Assembly: GCA_023667165.1 (NCBI GenBank)
Contig: JAMPAO010000127.1
Location: forward strand, 1-6,472
From: Ruminococcus sp.
Lineage (GTDB): Bacteria; Bacillota; Clostridia; Oscillospirales; Ruminococcaceae
DNA: 6,472 nucleotides
Reading direction: 5' to 3'
The notes under the pieces were generated by a model, which saw only the letters and a program-made list of their open reading frames with translations, was not told where the DNA came from and ran no database searches. The stretch's first letter is position 1, and the number at the start of each line of letters is the position of its first letter. The position numbers were made by a program, and so were the translations under genes. Positions 1 to 6,330 of the stretch are shown here, one piece after another.

Positions 1-383
1 TGAAAAGGGCAGTACAGACAGCCGCTCCCATAGCCGACGCTTTGGGAATAATCCCCGTCACCGACGAACGGCTGAGAGAATGGGATTACGGCAGCTTCGA
101 GGGCAAGCCGCGCAATACCGACGGCTTTGCCGAAAGCAAGCTGGAATTCGGATGCAGAATGCCGGAAGGCGGCGAATCGGTTTTCGATCTGGTAAGCCGC
201 ACCTACGGTCTTCTGGACGACGTGAGAAAGCGGTACGCGGGGACAAACGTCCTTATCGTCAGCCACGGCGGCGTTTGCAGGGTCATTGAAACCTATTACA
301 AAAATATGACCGTAAGAGAATTTTCGCAGTTTTTTATGGGCAACTGCGAAATAAGGCTTTTCGAAGCGCAGCCGATCGTTTAA
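1..383 (+). CDS. Histidine phosphatase family protein (phosphoglycerate mutase-like), 5'-truncated by window edge
   Basis: The reading frame is already open at the window start (first full codon at base 3, reading KRAVQTAAPIADALGI) and ends at TAA 381-383, so about 126 C-terminal residues are visible. The opening matches the conserved 'S.LKRAVQTA' segment of the histidine phosphatase superfamily. It is followed by DERLREWDYGSFEGK, which carries the conserved acidic residue region, and by VLIVSHGGVCRVI, which holds the second catalytic histidine (codon 264-266) in the S-H-G-G motif. The N-terminal RHG motif with the phosphorylated histidine must lie upstream, outside the window. A typical member is about 190-210 residues, so some 60 are missing. 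The TTG at 42 is an internal codon, not the start. Such enzymes remove phosphate from small phosphorylated metabolites in the cytoplasm. The fragment cannot separate cobalamin-pathway CobC, broad-specificity phosphatases and mutases. Family is firm; substrate is unknown. Confidence 0.88.
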   Translation, partial: KRAVQTAAPIADALGIIPVTDERLREWDYGSFEGKPRNTDGFAESKLEFGCRMPEGGESVFDLVSRTYGLLDDVRKRYAGTNVLIVSHGGVCRVIETYYKNMTVREFSQFFMGNCEIRLFEAQPIV

Positions 384-384
384 T

Positions 385-430
385 AGTCTGTTCAGTATCT
401 CGGCGTGTGCGATGAGATATTGAACAGGCT
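385..430 (+). terminator. Long imperfect stem-loop after the phosphatase gene (no U-tract)
   Basis: Bases 385-405 pair with 410-430 around a four-base loop (tgtg, 406-409). The stem is 21 bp with three G-U wobbles (387-428, 395-420, 402-413) and one G-A mismatch (403-412). It begins two bases after the phosphatase stop codon, where a transcript 3' end is expected. No T-run follows, so it is not a standard intrinsic terminator. It may act as an mRNA 3'-end or stability hairpin, or as a Rho-type or processing site. The pairing is directly visible; the role is inferred. Confidence 0.4.
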
Positions 431-547
431 CTGAGAGGCAAGAGCTGCCGCGCCTTTATCCGATACGGGGAATTACGGGTCGGGCGCGCCGCAGGTCATT
501 GCAGAGGCGCCGAATACCGATAAGAACGATAAAATATTGATATAACC

Positions 548-554
548 GGAGGAG
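548..554 (+). promoter_or_regulatory. Ribosome binding site of the beta-mannosidase gene
   Basis: GGAGGAG lies six bases before the ATG at 561, a near-perfect Shine-Dalgarno at good spacing, and it fixes that start. The 177 bp between the phosphatase stop and this gene otherwise hold only the stem-loop at 385-430. No convincing -35/-10 pair was found there; TTGCAG at 499 with TAAGAA at 521 is weak. Confidence 0.8.
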
Positions 555-560
555 TATTAT

Positions 561-3065
561 ATGAAACAATCCTTAAACGGCACATGGCGGCTTTCAAGCG
601 AGGCTCTGGGCGCAGGCAGGGATATACCCGCCGACGTTCCTGGTTCCTTTTACTGCGCTCTTCTGAAGGAGGGTCTTGCGGATAATCCTTATTACGGGGA
701 AAACGAGGCGAAGATCTCCGCGCTGAGCGAAAACGGCTGCGTTTATTCAACGAAATTCGATCTTAACGAACAGATGCTCTCCGCGGAAAGGATACTGCTT
801 AAATTCAACGGCATAGACACCGCTGCCGAGATAATCCTTAACGGAAACAGTCTGGGCAGGGTAAACAATATGCACAGAGAATACGTTTACGATGTGACCG
901 ACATCATCTGGCAGGAGGGCAACAGCCTGACGGTGGATATCAAATCCCCCGTGAAATATATAAGAGAAAAGAACGCGGAAACTCCTCTGTGGGGCGTATC
1001 CACCACAATGGCGGGATATCCTCACATAAGAAAGGCTCACTATATGTTCGGCTGGGACTGGGGTCCGCAGCTCCCCGATATGGGCATATGGCGCGGCGCA
1101 GAGCTTATAGGCATAAACGGCGGAATGATCGACAGCGTTTATGTAAGGCAGGATCACAGCAAATTCGGCAGCGAAAAAGCCGTATCGCTGGATCTGGAGG
1201 TTTCCCTCGCCAAGGTAAGCGCGGACGATCTCGCCATATCCCTCGTCGTCACCGCTCCCGACGGAAACGCTCTTTATATGGAAACGGATCTTAACGGCGC
1301 GAAAAAGAAAACCCTTACCTGCCGAATTGACAATGCGGAGCTGTGGTTTCCCAGAGGGTACGGCGAGCAGCCGCTGTATAAGGTATCGGTAAGGCTGATA
1401 AAGCACGACCTTAACGAAGCCGTGGACGAATACAGCGCAAATATCGGTCTGCGCACGGTGACCGTCAGCCGCGAAAAGGACGAAAACGGCGAGGAATTCG
1501 CGTTTACCGTAAACGGCGTGAAAATATTCGCCATGGGAGCAAACTACGTGCCCGAAAGCCAGCTTATACCCATATGCTCGCAGCAGGAAACGGAGCATCT
1601 GCTGAGGCAGTGCTGCCTTGCAAACTTCAACATGATAAGAGTATGGGGCGGCGGATTCTATCCCGAGGACTATTTTTACGATTACTGCGACAGAAAAGGT
1701 CTGCTGGTATGGCAGGATTTTATGTTCGCCTGCTCCGTATACAAAGCCGACGTTGAGTTCTGCGAAAACGTCAAGCACGAGATCATAGACAACGTAAAGC
1801 GGCTGCGCAACCACCCGTCCCTTGCAATGTGGTGCGGCAACAACGAGATAGAGTCCATGTGGCAGTACTGGGGGATAGACGCGGATCCCGAATACAAAAA
1901 GGATTATCTGCGCATTTTCGAGGTGCTTATACCCAAGGTGCTGGATTTTTACGACCCCGTGACCTATTATCACCCTTCCTCCCCCTCCTCCGAGGGCAGC
2001 TTTAACGAAAGCAGCGCGGAAAACAAGGGAGATTCCCACTACTGGGACGTTTGGCACGGTCTTAAGCCGGTTACGGAATACGGCAGGCATAATTTCCGCT
2101 TTTGCTCGGAATACGGGTTTGAGTCCATACCCGCGCTGAAAACCGTTCTTTCCTTTGCCGAGGAAGAGGATCTGAACCTTATGAGTCCCGTAATGGAGGC
2201 TCATCAGAAGTGCGAGAACGGCAATGAGAAAATGATGTATTATCTTGCTTCCATGTGCCATTACCCCTACGATTTCGAGGGACTTATATACGCCTCCCAG
2301 CTCGTTCAGGCGGACGCTGTGCGTATGTGCGCGGAGCATATGCGCCGAAACAGGGGCGTATGCATGGGTTCTCTCTACTGGCAGCTCAACGATTCAAATC
2401 CCGTGATCTCATGGTCGTCGATAGACTGCGCTCACCGCTGGAAAGCTCTTCACTATTACGCAAAGAGATTTTACGCTCCGGTGCTGATATCGGCGGACAG
2501 CTCCGATCCCGACAATATCGTTTTAAACGTATCGAGCGAAAGGCAATACGAATTTACCGCAAGCGTCAGATGGCAAAGCTGTCTGAATACGGGAGAGCTG
2601 ATCGGCAGAGGCGGCGTCGACGTACTGGTAAAGCCTCTGTCAGCGTCGAATTTCATCACACTTACTCCCGAACAGACCGGTATCTCCCCCGATATGAGGA
2701 ACAAGGCTTACATCATTTACTCGGTAGTGGAAAAGGGTATGGAGCTTAGCAGCGGCACCTGCCTGCTTACTCGCTTCAAGTCGTTCAAGTTCCTCGACCC
2801 GCGCCTTTCCTGCGAGATCACCGATATGGGCAGCCGCTTCCAGCTCTGCGTATGCTCCGACGCTTTCGCAAAAGGAGTAAGGCTGGAGCTGAAAATAGGC
2901 GACTGCCGCTTCTCGGACAACTGGTTCGATCTCCACGGCAGAAGCGTGAACGTTTATATAAGCAAATCCCGGCTGCCAAAGGGCATTACGGCGGCGGAGC
3001 TGAAAGAAAATCTGACAATGACCTCCTATTACGAGGCTATGAGGCTCGGCGGGAAAAAAGACTGA
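561..3065 (+). CDS. Beta-mannosidase, glycoside hydrolase family 2
   Basis: This 834-residue enzyme should release beta-D-mannose from the non-reducing end of short beta-mannosides (mannobiose, manno-oligosaccharides or Man-beta-GlcNAc). The GH2 order is visible. An N-terminal jelly-roll (about 5-190) begins LNGTWRL and contains FGWDWGPQLP at 163-172. An immunoglobulin-like domain follows, with LWFPRGYGEQPLY at 261-273. A TIM barrel starts near 310 (NGVKIFAMGANY from 318, RVWGGGFYPEDYF from 360) and includes WQLNDSNP at 607-614. Beta-rich C-terminal domains complete it. Catalytic residues fit the family: acid/base E429 in WCGNNEIE and nucleophile E517 in CSEYGFES. No signal peptide is present, so it acts in the cytoplasm on imported sugars. 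Length is normal for bacterial beta-mannosidases. No transporter or mannan-utilisation partner lies in the window. The start is fixed by GGAGGAG six bases upstream. Exact substrate is unresolved. Confidence 0.95.
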   Translation: MKQSLNGTWRLSSEALGAGRDIPADVPGSFYCALLKEGLADNPYYGENEAKISALSENGCVYSTKFDLNEQMLSAERILLKFNGIDTAAEIILNGNSLGRVNNMHREYVYDVTDIIWQEGNSLTVDIKSPVKYIREKNAETPLWGVSTTMAGYPHIRKAHYMFGWDWGPQLPDMGIWRGAELIGINGGMIDSVYVRQDHSKFGSEKAVSLDLEVSLAKVSADDLAISLVVTAPDGNALYMETDLNGAKKKTLTCRIDNAELWFPRGYGEQPLYKVSVRLIKHDLNEAVDEYSANIGLRTVTVSREKDENGEEFAFTVNGVKIFAMGANYVPESQLIPICSQQETEHLLRQCCLANFNMIRVWGGGFYPEDYFYDYCDRKGLLVWQDFMFACSVYKADVEFCENVKHEIIDNVKRLRNHPSLAMWCGNNEIESMWQYWGIDADPEYKKDYLRIFEVLIPKVLDFYDPVTYYHPSSPSSEGSFNESSAENKGDSHYWDVWHGLKPVTEYGRHNFRFCSEYGFESIPALKTVLSFAEEEDLNLMSPVMEAHQKCENGNEKMMYYLASMCHYPYDFEGLIYASQLVQADAVRMCAEHMRRNRGVCMGSLYWQLNDSNPVISWSSIDCAHRWKALHYYAKRFYAPVLISADSSDPDNIVLNVSSERQYEFTASVRWQSCLNTGELIGRGGVDVLVKPLSASNFITLTPEQTGISPDMRNKAYIIYSVVEKGMELSSGTCLLTRFKSFKFLDPRLSCEITDMGSRFQLCVCSDAFAKGVRLELKIGDCRFSDNWFDLHGRSVNVYISKSRLPKGITAAELKENLTMTSYYEAMRLGGKKD

Positions 3066-3072
3066 CCCCCCC

Positions 3073-3117
3073 AAAAAAAAGATCCGCAGACTTGACCGGT
3101 CTGCGGATTATTTTTTC
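3073..3117. terminator. Bidirectional intrinsic terminator between converging genes
   Basis: A perfect 10-bp stem (ATCCGCAGAC at 3082-3091 with GTCTGCGGAT at 3099-3108, loop 3092-3098) is flanked by A8 at 3073-3080 on the left and T6 at 3111-3116 on the right. Read on the plus strand it is a GC stem plus U-tract just after the beta-mannosidase stop (3065). Read on the minus strand the A-run becomes the U-tract. The minus gene ends at 3147, upstream of it in that direction. One element can therefore stop both convergent transcripts. Confidence 0.9.
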
Positions 3118-3146
3118 ATATGTAATCGGCTGAGGCGCCGAACAGG

Positions 3147-4427
3147 CTATTTGTCGGGCGCGTCGGGGATAATTTCCGCAACGGCGGTGAACAGACGGGA
3201 ATTTCCGAGTATCCCCTTGGCGGTGTCCGCAGCTATCTCTTTGCCCTTTTCAAGCGCGATAACCGCTCCCGTGCATTGCCTTTCTATAAGCGTCCATTCG
3301 GAACAGCCCCATGCTCTCGGCGCGCTGAGGATTATCATATCGTACTGGGATGAAAGAAACAGGATAAGCTGCGAGAACGAGGTAGAGCCGAATACCGCCA
3401 TGGGCGCGGGATAGGTCTTATTGTCGGCGATAATGTCAACTCCCTCCCGTGCGTTGACTACTATGGAATCCCAGACGGTGCAGTTTCCCGCCGCAATGTC
3501 GGAAAGTCCCCCCGCTCCCGTTTTTCCGAAGATCTTTCCGATGCAGGGAGCTTTAAGGCAGCACTCTATCAGCGCAGTCCTCTTTCCCATGGCGGCGCAG
3601 GCGCAGGCAAGGTATGACGCCGCTCTTGCCTCGTTTGAAACGTGTTCCTTATCCGCTGCCGAACCCTGGGAACCGGAACACACCGCAATAACGGCGGGGG
3701 AAGCTCCGCGGCACAATGCAAGCAGTCTTGCCGCAGCTTTCATATAGCCGCTTTTTTCCAGTCCCCCGGGGGCGCTTACGGGCAGTGTTCCGATACTGTC
3801 TGCTTCCTCTGCCGCCCGCCTCAGCATTTCTTTCACGGAAACCACCTTGTGATACTCGGCGGTTTCCCGCTCTGCCGCCGTCATCCTGCGGCGTTTTCTG
3901 CTGCGGGAGCTTCCTGCGGCAGCGATATATACCGCCGAGGCTGCAAGTCCCGAGGATACGCACAGGGCGGGATACGGCAAATACGGCTTTGACGATATAT
4001 CGCAGTAGGAGATCACGTTAAAATCGGGGACAACGTCGGAGCGTTCCGACAGATTAATAAGTATACCGAGTATTATAGGCGCATTTTCGGGGTTGTCCAG
4101 TCCGCTGAGCACTATCTGCGCGGCGTCGGATTCGCCGAGCCTCTCCACGGATACCGACGCTGCCAGCTTATCCCTGTCAACTCCCGATTCGGCGGCGGCA
4201 GCGGCTATAGTTTCTCTTGACGTTACAAATCTTCTCATAGCCGATATACTGCGCGTTACCGTTGTGTTTACGGGGGAATCTTCGCTTTCCTCCGAACGGA
4301 TAAAGACCAGCGCAGACGCGTTTTCCTTCTCCGGAGCGGTCAGCAGACAGACGAACCCCGCTGCCGCTGCAGCTATTATTCCTGCGGCTAAGGTACGCAG
4401 TATTTTTCGCACTGTGATATCAGACAT
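3147..4427 (-). CDS. Membrane-anchored Wzz/Wzc-like (CpsC-CpsD fusion type) protein with degenerate ATPase/kinase motifs
   Basis: This 426-residue protein has the plan of a polysaccharide co-polymerase fused to a tyrosine-kinase-like domain. TM1 spans about 9-30, followed by a short external domain (31-150). TM2 (about 151-172) is preceded by the proline-rich KPYLPYP typical of Wzz proteins, and a basic patch SRSRKRRR follows at 174-181. The C-terminal half aligns by eye with CpsD/Wzc ATPases, including MGKRTALIE, KIFGKTGAGGLSDIAAG (compare 'LFG...GLSDLLAG') and QYDMIILSAPRAWG. All nucleotide motifs are altered. No GxxxxGK[ST] occurs where Walker A should be (about 250-270). The Walker A' 'DADLRRP' reads ECCLKAP (288-294). 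Walker B 'IIDTPP' reads IILSAP (365-370). There is no C-terminal tyrosine cluster. It is probably a catalytically dead regulator or scaffold of surface polysaccharide assembly. It lies 75 bp downstream of the carboxypeptidase gene on the same strand, probably in one operon. The stop is TAG at 3147. Confidence 0.75.
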   Translation of the reverse strand: MSDITVRKILRTLAAGIIAAAAAGFVCLLTAPEKENASALVFIRSEESEDSPVNTTVTRSISAMRRFVTSRETIAAAAAESGVDRDKLAASVSVERLGESDAAQIVLSGLDNPENAPIILGILINLSERSDVVPDFNVISYCDISSKPYLPYPALCVSSGLAASAVYIAAAGSSRSRKRRRMTAAERETAEYHKVVSVKEMLRRAAEEADSIGTLPVSAPGGLEKSGYMKAAARLLALCRGASPAVIAVCSGSQGSAADKEHVSNEARAASYLACACAAMGKRTALIECCLKAPCIGKIFGKTGAGGLSDIAAGNCTVWDSIVVNAREGVDIIADNKTYPAPMAVFGSTSFSQLILFLSSQYDMIILSAPRAWGCSEWTLIERQCTGAVIALEKGKEIAADTAKGILGNSRLFTAVAEIIPDAPDK

Positions 4428-4435
4428 TACTGTTT

Positions 4436-4440
4436 CTCCT
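4436..4440 (-). promoter_or_regulatory. Ribosome binding site of the Wzc-like gene
   Basis: On the minus strand AGGAG sits eight bases before the ATG at 4427-4425, which supports that start. The gap back to the carboxypeptidase stop (4428-4502) contains no terminator in the minus direction, so read-through from the upstream gene is expected. Confidence 0.75.
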
Positions 4441-4502
4441 TACGGGATTTTTTCAAAGCTCTGCTTTAGAGCCGGATCTATGACGTTCGGAAATCGGTAT
4501 TA

Positions 4503-5882
4503 TCAGAATTTACGCTTTTTCTTGACCCTGCGGCTGCGCTTTTTCTTTTTCGCGGACGCTGCGCAAACGGACGCATATATCACGATAAGCACTACGGCTC
4601 CCGCAGCTCCTGCGGCGAACCATTTTGAGGAAACGAAATTCTTCGCCTTGTCGATATTATAGGAGATCATGGAGAGAGGCACGTCCTCCTGGGCGGTAAG
4701 GTCTACGCGGCATATCTCCTCGCCCGAAAGGGACAGGACGTATTCGCCGAATCTCTGCCCCTGCGCCACGGGGGCGGTGACTGTTCCGTCCTCCCCCAGA
4801 ATGCTTTCGTCGATGATTATTTCCTCCTTGAGGCGGCTGCGGTCGATGGTCGTCAGCCATATGCAGCTATAGGCGTCCCCCGTGACGAGAAGCACGAAAT
4901 CCTTGCCGTCGCCGAATTTCACCTGAAGCTCGGTTATCTCTCTGCCCGGCTGGACAAGCTGTGTGTATTCGAGATTTTCAAACGCCCATTCGTAAAGGTT
5001 TTTATGATCCTCGTAATGAAGATACACCGAATCCCCGTCTTCGTCGTACATGGGAGAGCCGAGGGTCACAAGCAGATAGTTGTTGCCGTCCCTTGAACCC
5101 AGGGTAAGCAGGTTTCTGCCGGATTCGTCGAGAGTTCCCGTCTTAAAGCCCTTTGCATACTGATAATAGTATCCGCTGGAGCGGTTGAGCATACTGTTCG
5201 TGTGGGTTATATGCGCCCAGCCGCTTTCGTGCATATTGGTCGCAGCCATATCGTACTCCTCGGTACAGGCGATCTCCACAAGCTTGGGATAATTTTCCAC
5301 CGCATACTTCCCGATAAGCGCCATATCGTTGGCGTTGGTATACTGGTTATCGTCGTAAAGTCCGTGGGGATTTACGAATTTTGTTCCGGTACAGCCTATT
5401 TCCTTTGCCTTTTGGTTCATCATATCGACGAAATTTGCTATGCTTTCGCCGCCCACGTGATAGGCGAGTATCCCCGCCGATTCACAGGCGGATTTGAGCA
5501 TAAGGGAGTACATAAGATCCGTGACCGTCACCTGTTCGCCCCTTACAAGTCCCACTGTAGACGGATCCTGTCCGTAAAGCTCGTCGAACACCACAAGCGG
5601 CGCTTCAAAAACGGTATTGTCCAGATCCTCCACATTATCGAGCACCACCATTGCGGTAACGATTTTTGTAAGCGACGCGGGGTACATTTTCCTGTCCGCG
5701 TTTTTGGTATACACCACAACGTCCTTATCCAGGTTTATCATCACCGCCGCCTCGCTGGAAACGGTAAACGGCGGCGTAAAGGTCACGGCGCTGACGCTGC
5801 CCGCAAACGCGGTACAGACCAGATAAAATGCAATTACGGCGGAGGCCGCCGCAGAGATCGCTCGGCTGCGCAGGCTCATCAT
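4503..5882 (-). CDS. D-alanyl-D-alanine carboxypeptidase, peptidase S11 (PBP5/DacA-like), C-terminal membrane anchor
   Basis: This 459-residue low-molecular-weight penicillin-binding protein should remove the terminal D-Ala from peptidoglycan pentapeptides outside the membrane. A signal peptide covers about 1-32 (cleavage after VSA, ahead of VTF). The S11 domain carries the nucleophile motif S70-L-T-K73 in YPASLTKIVTAM and the KTGT motif at 247-250 in AKGFKTGTLDESGRNL. FVNPHGLYDDNQYTNANDMA (169-188) is the characteristic 'NPHGL' segment. The second motif, normally S-x-N, reads S131-A-C133 in MLKSACESAG, so cysteine replaces the usual asparagine. A beta-rich PBP5-type domain follows (about 310-400). 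The protein ends with a hydrophobic span (about 422-440) and a polybasic tail, KKKKRSRRVKKKRKF, in place of the amphipathic anchor of classical PBP5. The start is ATG 5882-5880 with GAAAGGA 11 bases upstream; a second ATG follows directly. The family assignment is firm. Confidence 0.93.
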   Translation of the reverse strand: MMSLRSRAISAAASAVIAFYLVCTAFAGSVSAVTFTPPFTVSSEAAVMINLDKDVVVYTKNADRKMYPASLTKIVTAMVVLDNVEDLDNTVFEAPLVVFDELYGQDPSTVGLVRGEQVTVTDLMYSLMLKSACESAGILAYHVGGESIANFVDMMNQKAKEIGCTGTKFVNPHGLYDDNQYTNANDMALIGKYAVENYPKLVEIACTEEYDMAATNMHESGWAHITHTNSMLNRSSGYYYQYAKGFKTGTLDESGRNLLTLGSRDGNNYLLVTLGSPMYDEDGDSVYLHYEDHKNLYEWAFENLEYTQLVQPGREITELQVKFGDGKDFVLLVTGDAYSCIWLTTIDRSRLKEEIIIDESILGEDGTVTAPVAQGQRFGEYVLSLSGEEICRVDLTAQEDVPLSMISYNIDKAKNFVSSKWFAAGAAGAVVLIVIYASVCAASAKKKKRSRRVKKKRKF

Positions 5883-5893
5883 GACAAAACCAA

Positions 5894-5900
5894 TCCTTTC
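5894..5900 (-). promoter_or_regulatory. Ribosome binding site of the carboxypeptidase gene
   Basis: On the minus strand GAAAGGA precedes ATG 5882-5880 by 11 bases, slightly long. The tandem ATG at 5879 would be 14 away, so the first ATG is preferred. Confidence 0.55.
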
Positions 5901-5947
5901 ATTGTCCGTTATACTCCCCTCCGAGGGAGAATTTTTTTCTAATTACT

Positions 5948-5956
5948 ATTATAGCA
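5948..5956 (-). promoter_or_regulatory. Extended -10 promoter of the carboxypeptidase / Wzc-like unit
   Basis: Read on the minus strand, bases 5956-5948 are TGCTATAAT, a perfect TATAAT with the TGn extension of sigma-A-type extended -10 promoters. The -35 is weak: ATTCCA at 5977-5972, 18-bp spacing. The start of transcription would fall near 5941, giving a leader of about 60 bases. AT-rich DNA with T and A runs lies immediately upstream (5977-6012), consistent with an UP-like region. Confidence 0.6.
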
Positions 5957-6002
5957 AATTTTCCTGCCGAATGGAATAGTTTTTTTAATATTTTAATTAT
6001 TT

Positions 6003-6015
6003 TGTAAATATTACA
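6003..6015. promoter_or_regulatory. Small perfect palindrome, possible operator
   Basis: TGTAA-ATA-TTACA is a 13-base palindrome about 50 bases upstream of the minus-strand -10 element. It has operator-like symmetry, but in AT-rich DNA such palindromes arise by chance. No specific regulator is proposed. Confidence 0.2.
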
Positions 6016-6025
6016 GACAAAACGC

Positions 6026-6038
6026 TCTTTGAAAAGAG
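6026..6038 (+). repeat. Short direct repeat tctttgaaaagag, copy 1
   Basis: This 13-base sequence recurs exactly at 6249-6261. In both places it precedes the longer ~69-bp repeat, by 44 bases here and 69 bases in the second copy, so it is probably the left part of one larger, partly decayed unit. Here it belongs to a self-complementary stretch (ctctt-tgaa-aagag, 6025-6038) followed by T8 (6040-6047), which resembles a weak intrinsic terminator on the plus strand. Confidence 0.6.
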
Positions 6039-6082
6039 GTTTTTTTTACGGTCTTGTTCGGGAAATTTTTTACACGGTTTGG

Positions 6083-6160
6083 TTTTGGCGGGATGTTTTG
6101 GTTTTGGAGATATGGTTTGCACGTTAGCCAATGCAAAGGGACAACCTACGGTTTTCCCTC
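6083..6160 (+). repeat. Noncoding repeat unit, copy 1 (uninterrupted)
   Basis: Bases 6083-6151 align with 6331-6398 with three substitutions and one one-base indel, about 94 percent identity. The match resumes at 6152-6160 with 6463-6471 once the insertion in copy 2 is removed. The right end is a palindrome: 6137-6146 pairs with 6150-6159 around the loop tac, with one mismatch (6142/6154). A 6-bp stem, tttgca 6116-6121 with tgcaaa 6132-6137, also exists here but is broken by a substitution in copy 2. No coding potential is apparent. The family of this repeat is not recognised. Confidence 0.8.
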
Positions 6161-6244
6161 GCAGCTTTAGATGCACATTCTCTTTTCCGCTCCCCTATCC
6201 CCCGCTATTGCTTGCCACTGCGTTGGTTTGTTTGATGTTTTGGT

Positions 6245-6272
6245 TTGTTCTTTGAAAAGAGTTTGTTATAAT
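6245..6272 (+). promoter_or_regulatory. Candidate plus-strand promoter pointing out of the window
   Basis: TATAAT at 6267-6272 is preceded by TGT (6264-6266), an extended -10, with TTGTTC at 6245-6250 as a weak -35 at 16-bp spacing. It overlaps the short repeat 6249-6261. It would transcribe repeat copy 2 and the palindromic insertion, and then leave the window. Copy 1 has T8 and no TATAAT at the matching place, so the promoter is specific to copy 2. No gene start lies downstream within the window. Confidence 0.45.
6249..6261 (+). repeat. Short direct repeat tctttgaaaagag, copy 2
   Basis: An exact copy of 6026-6038, lying in the spacer of the candidate plus-strand promoter. Just before it, 6234-6246 (gatgttttggttt) also matches 6092-6104 inside repeat copy 1, so pieces of the unit are interleaved. 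Confidence 0.6.
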
Positions 6273-6330
6273 ATAGGGTTATGGGGGTTGAAAAAAGATT
6301 TATTTTTTCTTTATGTAACTATGGTTTGCT

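Noticed and set aside
42..383. Complete 113-residue phosphatase starting at TTG 42
   Set aside because: The frame is open upstream to the window edge and those codons match the conserved LKRAVQTA segment, so the gene is truncated by the window rather than starting at 42.
747..2339. 530-codon open frame antisense to the beta-mannosidase gene
   Set aside because: It lies wholly opposite a gene with clear GH2 catalytic motifs. Its translation shows no recognisable domain and reflects the codon bias of the real gene read backwards.
3500..4427. Possible active BY-kinase (CpsD/Wzc) assignment for the minus-strand protein
   Set aside because: Walker A, A' and B all lack their key residues, so a working ATPase or tyrosine kinase is not supported.
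4457..4473. Small hairpin (gctct / agagc) between the carboxypeptidase and Wzc-like genes
   Set aside because: The stem is only five pairs plus a wobble. On the minus strand it is followed by an A-run rather than a U-run, so it is not a terminator in the relevant direction.
4093..4662. 189-codon plus-strand frame spanning the junction of the two minus-strand genes
   Set aside because: Its Ala/Ser-rich translation is a mirror of Ala-rich coding sequence on the other strand. There is no RBS of its own and no domain.
5202..5942. 246-codon plus-strand frame across the carboxypeptidase gene
   Set aside because: It is antisense to a well-supported S11 enzyme and runs over that gene's start, RBS and leader. 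It has no family motif.
6025..6047. Terminator-like ctctt-tgaa-aagag stem followed by T8 on the plus strand
   Set aside because: The stem is five AT-rich pairs, and no plus-strand gene lies upstream to terminate. It is kept only as part of the repeat description.
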